Assembly (NCBI GenBank): GCA_045403155.1
Contig: JAXIPB010000280.1
Span: 1-27,849, forward strand
Direction: 5' to 3'
DNA: 27,849 bases
Source of the DNA: JAXIPB01 sp045403155
GTDB lineage: Bacteria; Actinomycetota; Actinomycetes; Mycobacteriales; Micromonosporaceae
This document shows positions 24,304 to 27,849 of this stretch, one piece after another; the stretch's first letter is position 1, and the number at the start of each line of letters is the position of its first letter. The notes beneath the pieces are model-generated. The model was not told where the DNA came from. It did not search any database and saw only the letters and a list, made by a program, of their open reading frames with translations. Made by a program: the position numbers and the translations under genes.

Positions 24304-25263
24304 TCACCGCTGAAACAGCGCGCTCACGGACTCTCCATTGTGGATGCGCTGCATCGCCTCGGCGAGTGCCGGCGCGATCGACAATACGGTCAGTTTCGGT
24401 ACCCGCTTCGCCGGCGGCAGCGGCACCGTGTTCGTACAGACGATCTCAACCACGTCTTCCTGAGCCGCCAGGCGCGCAAGCGCGTCGCCGGTGAACAGTC
24501 CATGAGTGCACGCAACCCGGACGGACAGGGCCCCCCGCTCTCGCAGACGCGTCAGCAGCTCGATCAGCGTGCTTCCCTTGGCGATCTCGTCGTCAAGGAC
24601 GATGACGTGCCGGTCCTCGACGTCGCCAATGATGGCGCTGATGTGGACGACATCATCGTCGAACCGCTGCTTCGCCGCCGCCGCTACCGGCAGGGCCAAC
24701 ATCCGCGCGAACGCGGCGGCCTCCTTCGCGTTGCCGAGGTCTGGTGACACCACGACGGCACGCGCGAGATCGCCCTTGCCGAAGTGCTCCGCCAGTTCCC
24801 GCAACGCGTGGAGGTGATCAACGGGTATGCCGAAGAAGCCGTGCACCTGTGGCGAGTGCAGCGTCATTGTCAGAACCCGGCCAGCCCCAGCTCGCTCCAG
24901 CAGGTCGGCGACGAGGCGGGCGCCGATCGAGATGCGGGGCGCTTCCTTCTTGTCCGAACGAGCGTAGGCGTAGTGCGGCATCACCACCGTGATGCGCGCT
25001 GCCGATGCCCCACGCGCAGCGTCCAGCATCAGGAGCAGTTCCATGAGGTGCTCCTGAACCGGTGGGACGAGCGGCTGGATGAGGAAGACGTCCCGCTCTC
25101 GGCAGTTGGCCTGAAGCTGGACCTCGAGACAGTCGTTGGCGAATCGACGGATCTGACACGGTTCGAGCTTGGTGTCGAGATACGAGCAGATCTCCTCGGC
25201 CAGTTCTCGGTGAGCGCTTCCGCTAAACACGGTGATGTCTCGCACGGGTGCATTCTGAGGCAC
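24304..25263 (-). CDS. prs: Ribose-phosphate pyrophosphokinase family protein
   Basis: A 319-residue PRPP synthetase, which makes 5-phosphoribosyl 1-pyrophosphate from ribose 5-phosphate and ATP for nucleotide, His and Trp synthesis. Visible segments are FSGSAHRELAEEICSYL, RRFANDCLEVQLQANCRERD, the flexible loop region PHYAYARSDKKEAPRISIGA, HGFFGIPVDHLHALREL, SPDLGNAKEAAAFAR and the PRPP loop VIVLDDEIAKGST. In the classical enzyme the loop is VDDxIDTGGT; the AKGS variant marks a divergent branch, so this may be a second, not the main, Prs. Start GTG 25263 lacks a ribosome-binding site; GTG 25245 is an alternative. It follows DUF429 by 24 bases in one operon. Confidence 0.9.
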   Translation of the reverse strand: MPQNAPVRDITVFSGSAHRELAEEICSYLDTKLEPCQIRRFANDCLEVQLQANCRERDVFLIQPLVPPVQEHLMELLLMLDAARGASAARITVVMPHYAYARSDKKEAPRISIGARLVADLLERAGAGRVLTMTLHSPQVHGFFGIPVDHLHALRELAEHFGKGDLARAVVVSPDLGNAKEAAAFARMLALPVAAAAKQRFDDDVVHISAIIGDVEDRHVIVLDDEIAKGSTLIELLTRLRERGALSVRVACTHGLFTGDALARLAAQEDVVEIVCTNTVPLPPAKRVPKLTVLSIAPALAEAMQRIHNGESVSALFQR

Positions 25264-25287
25264 GCGCCGACGCCGCGCCCACTCGAG

Positions 25288-25971
25288 CTAGTACCAGATC
25301 ACCACGGGTCGCCCGCTGCCGTCGTACTGATCGGGCGGTTCCGGCACGCGCCGAGCCGCGCCGCGGCCGATCTGGTACGCGCACCACGCCACCGCGGCCG
25401 CGTCGATCACGTCATCCACGCCGACGGCTCCGGCCGGGCCCAGGTCGTCCGGCACAGCCACGCCCACCCTCGCGAGCAGGGCGCGCCGCGCCGCCTGCCC
25501 GTTCCAGGACTTCTTTCTGTACGCCAGCCGCTCCCCGGCGAGCGCCGTGAACACGAGTTCCGGGTGGACCTCGTAGAGCTGATGCGGGCCCTCCTCGCGA
25601 TATCGGTCGGCCTCGCGGATCCGGGGCATGAGGCCCCACGCCTGCACGCTGAGACCGACCCCGGTGAGCTCACGACAGAGGCGGTTCGCGTCGGCGTGAG
25701 TGCGGGCGTCCCACACTGCACGAGGCGGCACGCTGAACACACTCGAGTGCTTCCCGCCGAGGAGCGCCTTAGCGCCGCGGTCGGCCGAACGCCACGCGGC
25801 CTCCAGCCCGCCGAGCGGGATGTCGACGCCGATGGGGATCCCGGAAGGTAGGTTGACCAACAATGCCGACAGCTGTGGGGTGGACCATGCCCGCACGAAG
25901 ACTCCCGCTCGAAGCTCGACGCCGACCCAGCCGTTTGCGTGTCCGTCGACACCGACCGACCGGGCCGTCAT
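25288..25971 (-). CDS. DUF429 family predicted RNase H-like nuclease
   Basis: A 227-residue DUF429 protein. The N-terminus SVGVDGHANGWVGVEL has the first acidic residue of an RNase H-like fold, and IPIGVDIPLGG the second. EVHPELVFTALAG and the GVDDVIDAAAVAWCA helix near the C-terminus, with adjacent Asp residues, complete the predicted metal site. The family has no established substrate. ATG 25971 overlaps the stop of the MFS transporter gene by ATGA, so the two are translationally coupled, and prs follows 24 bases downstream. Why these three are together is not clear. Confidence 0.87.
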   Translation of the reverse strand: MTARSVGVDGHANGWVGVELRAGVFVRAWSTPQLSALLVNLPSGIPIGVDIPLGGLEAAWRSADRGAKALLGGKHSSVFSVPPRAVWDARTHADANRLCRELTGVGLSVQAWGLMPRIREADRYREEGPHQLYEVHPELVFTALAGERLAYRKKSWNGQAARRALLARVGVAVPDDLGPAGAVGVDDVIDAAAVAWCAYQIGRGAARRVPEPPDQYDGSGRPVVIWY

Positions 25972-27161
25972 GCCGGCGCCGATACAACGTCATCGCGTTC
26001 GCGCAGACGAGCCGCGATCCGCCACCAGACCACGCCGAGTAGGAGGGTCAGCGCAATCGTGATCGGGAGCAAGGACCACGCGCCGACCCGCTGGGCGGAG
26101 AAGCCCACGATCCACGGGAAGACGGCCGAACCGGCGATGCTCATCGCCACCAGAATGCCGATGGTCGTTGCCACGAGACTCTCCGGCACGAGGCGCGGGA
26201 CGGCGGCGATCATTGTGGGAAACAGCGGCCCGAGGAAGAAGCCGAGTCCGGCCAACCCGACGGTGGCGGCCGCACTCGACGGCAGCAGCCAGACGACCAA
26301 TGCGCTCACCAGAACTCCTCCCAGGCACGCCGAGGTGAGTCCAACCATGCCGACACCGATCCGCTCGGCCACGGCGTTGAGCACGAAGCGCCCCAGGGTT
26401 AAGCCGAACCAGTATCCACTCACCACCCAACCGGCGGCGAGCACGTCCTGTCCCCGGTCCTCGACGAGGAAACTGAATGCCCAGTTCCCCAGGCCGGTCT
26501 CGATCCCCACGTAGATGCCGAGAAAGGCCGCGGCGATCCAGACCGCCGTGCGTGCGAGGGCGACGGTCAGGCGCGGCCGGCGTGCCGACTGCGTCTCGGG
26601 AACCGACGGGGGATAGCGCCAGAAGCCCGCGATCAGCGGCACGCAGGAGACGGCGAGGAGCGCGTAAAGCGCGGTCCAGGCCTGGCCGCTCGAGAGCAGT
26701 GCGGCCGCGAGGAGCGGCCCGAGCAGCGCCCCGACGCCGAAGAGGGCGTGGAAGTAATTGAGCAGCGCCGTGCTGCCCGCCAGCGTCGAGAGATATGAGT
26801 TCAAACCGGCGTCGAGGGCACCGACACCGAAGCCGAATGCGGCCTGCAGGACCAGCAGAAGGACGAATCCCGGACGCAGCGCGATGACGCCCAGCGCGAC
26901 CAACGAGACGGCCGTGCCGAGAATGAGATGGACACGCAGGCCCAGCCGATGAATCAACGTGCCGTTGGCAGTGGCGCACACGATGTACCCCACCGCGAAT
27001 GAGACGAAGATCAAACTTACGGTCGTCTTGTCGACTGCGTAGTCGGTCGCCTGCGCGGGCAGCAGAACGCCGGCGGCTCCGGCTCCCACGCCGATGAACG
27101 CGATGGCGCCGAAGGCCGCGACGATCCTGCTTCGTTCCCCCGGTTCGCGCGTCTGGCCCAT
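25968..27161 (-). CDS. Major facilitator superfamily transporter
   Basis: A 397-residue membrane transporter with about 12 hydrophobic helices in two halves. Features include helix 1 IVAAFGAIAFIGVGAGAAGV, the motif-A-like loop NGTLIHRLGLRVHLILG after helix 2, GALDAGLNSYLSTLAGSTALL in helix 4 and FHALFGVGALLGPLLAAAL in helix 5. GxGALDAGxN and the FHALFGVGALxGP stretch are typical of the FucP/sugar-permease-like and YbjJ-type MFS branch, so sugar or nucleoside transport is possible but unproven. ATG 27161 starts a natural N-terminus (MGQTREPGERSR); no clear ribosome-binding site. It heads the operon with DUF429 and prs and is divergent from dtd. Confidence 0.9.
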   Translation of the reverse strand: MGQTREPGERSRIVAAFGAIAFIGVGAGAAGVLLPAQATDYAVDKTTVSLIFVSFAVGYIVCATANGTLIHRLGLRVHLILGTAVSLVALGVIALRPGFVLLLVLQAAFGFGVGALDAGLNSYLSTLAGSTALLNYFHALFGVGALLGPLLAAALLSSGQAWTALYALLAVSCVPLIAGFWRYPPSVPETQSARRPRLTVALARTAVWIAAAFLGIYVGIETGLGNWAFSFLVEDRGQDVLAAGWVVSGYWFGLTLGRFVLNAVAERIGVGMVGLTSACLGGVLVSALVVWLLPSSAAATVGLAGLGFFLGPLFPTMIAAVPRLVPESLVATTIGILVAMSIAGSAVFPWIVGFSAQRVGAWSLLPITIALTLLLGVVWWRIAARLRERDDVVSAPA

Positions 27162-27281
27162 GGGCGGCAACCGTACCGGGCAATGTTGGGGTTGACGAGG
27201 TACGGCCGCTGCGGGAGCCCGATGACATCGCCCGGGTGCGCGAAGCTCGCGCAGTCTCGGTCGTCGTCTAGCCTCATCGGA

Positions 27282-27710
27282 GTGCGGGCTGTGGTACAGA
27301 CGGTGAGCCGGGCGTCGGTGACCGTCGGAGGCGAGGTTACCGGATCCATTGCGGACGGACTGCTCGTGCTGCTCGGGGTGACCCATTCGGACACGCCTGC
27401 CATTGCCGAGACTCTCGCGCGTAAGGTGCACGAGCTGCGAATCCTCGACGATGATGAGTCCGCGGCGTCGGTACGGGCGCCGATCCTGGTCGTCAGCCAG
27501 TTCACGCTCTACGCGGACACCCGCAAGGGCAGACGTCCAAGCTGGTCCGCCGCGGCGCCGGCGGAGGTCGCCGAGCCGCTCGTGCTGTCGTTCGTCGAGG
27601 CGCTGCAGCGCCGGGGCGCGCACGTGGAGACCGGACGCTTCCGCGCGCACATGCTGGTGGAGAGCGTGAACGTCGGTCCGCGCACGGTCGTCCTGAGCTC
27701 GGACGACTAG
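27282..27710 (+). CDS. dtd: D-aminoacyl-tRNA deacylase
   Basis: A 142-residue Dtd enzyme, which hydrolyses D-aminoacyl-tRNAs (and mischarged glycyl-tRNA) in the cytoplasm as a proofreading step. The start RAVVQTVSRASVTVGGEVTG, SQFTLYAD (active-site SQFTL motif), KGRRPSW and the C-terminal cross-subunit Gly-Pro (VNVGPRTVVL) are all present. Length is normal. GTG 27282 is the family start (VRAVVQ); upstream frame is open but the ribosome-binding site is weak. A perfect 7-bp stem with 7-base loop (27687-27707) lies directly on the stop codon and may help end transcription, although no T-run follows. Confidence 0.95.
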   Translation: MRAVVQTVSRASVTVGGEVTGSIADGLLVLLGVTHSDTPAIAETLARKVHELRILDDDESAASVRAPILVVSQFTLYADTRKGRRPSWSAAAPAEVAEPLVLSFVEALQRRGAHVETGRFRAHMLVESVNVGPRTVVLSSDD

Positions 27711-27849
27711 GCCGAACTTACTTGATCTTCTGGCGTGGATCCGAGCGCTGAGCTGGGGTTTTCTGGCTCGGCGCGCGGATTGGTCTGTCTACGCGTGCTG
27801 CGTGAGGCTCAGTGGGATTGGGGTGCCGAGCAGTTGGAAGGCGCGTTCC
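27711..27849. other. Window end, nothing recognised
   Basis: The last 139 bases after dtd contain no open frame with a recognisable product and no clear repeat or RNA gene. Confidence 0.4.

Overview
High-GC DNA from an actinobacterium (Actinomycetota); I do not place it below phylum. The evidence is a set of small actinobacterial families (DUF4193, DUF3039, DUF3099, a DUF7455-like zinc-ribbon protein), a Cei/LytR_C envelope protein, and a primary sigma factor with a very long Ala/Lys/Pro linker. DUF4193 - cei - suhB - sigA is the same gene neighbourhood, in the same relative orientations, as around sigA in Mycobacterium (recalled, not searched).

Layout. (1) 1-10257 is a conserved housekeeping core: a partial gene, DUF4193, cei-like, suhB, sigA, the DUF7455-like gene, a superfamily 2 helicase, DUF3039, a psuG-psuK pseudouridine catabolic pair and DUF3099. 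Several short tandem repeats sit in and between these genes, including five 27-bp units inside the helicase gene immediately before its Walker A motif. (2) 10355-15500 is an accessory patch: a TPR protein that looks like the C-terminal part of a larger one; a Fic-domain/HTH pair of the mobile mystery protein B/A type; two HhH-GPD-type genes (one lacking its N-terminus); a small-ORF cluster ending in a frameshifted membrane protein; an orphan LexA-like SOS box; and a CTAG-rich palindrome with a G-quadruplex motif. (3) 15522-21366 is a two-component system (response regulator plus histidine kinase, minus strand) divergent from a lipoprotein - membrane-fusion adaptor - ABC ATPase - MacB-like permease operon. 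A GTnAC-N6-GTnAC direct repeat in the divergent gap is a candidate site for the regulator. (4) 21555-24265 is a mobile-element graveyard: a DUF6262-like remnant, a Tn554-type tyrosine recombinase with an in-frame amber codon and apparent loss of a catalytic Arg, a frameshifted IS21 istB remnant, a VapC fragment, and the first 31 codons of a third HhH-GPD gene. (5) 24304-27710 returns to ordinary genes: a tightly packed MFS transporter - DUF429 - prs operon (minus) and divergent dtd (plus).

How they work together. psuG and psuK overlap by four bases and together phosphorylate pseudouridine and cleave the product to uracil and ribose 5-phosphate. The kinase/regulator pair probably senses an envelope stress and controls the adjacent YknXYZ/MacAB-like export system, whose four genes are almost all translationally coupled. 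The Fic/HTH pair is also coupled by overlap, as expected for a toxin-antitoxin-like module. The unusual content is concentrated in the accessory patch and the graveyard, which are bracketed by complementary halves of HhH-GPD genes (C-terminal part at 12558-13052, N-terminal part at 24173-24265). This raises, but does not prove, the idea that the roughly 11 kb between them arrived by insertion or rearrangement.
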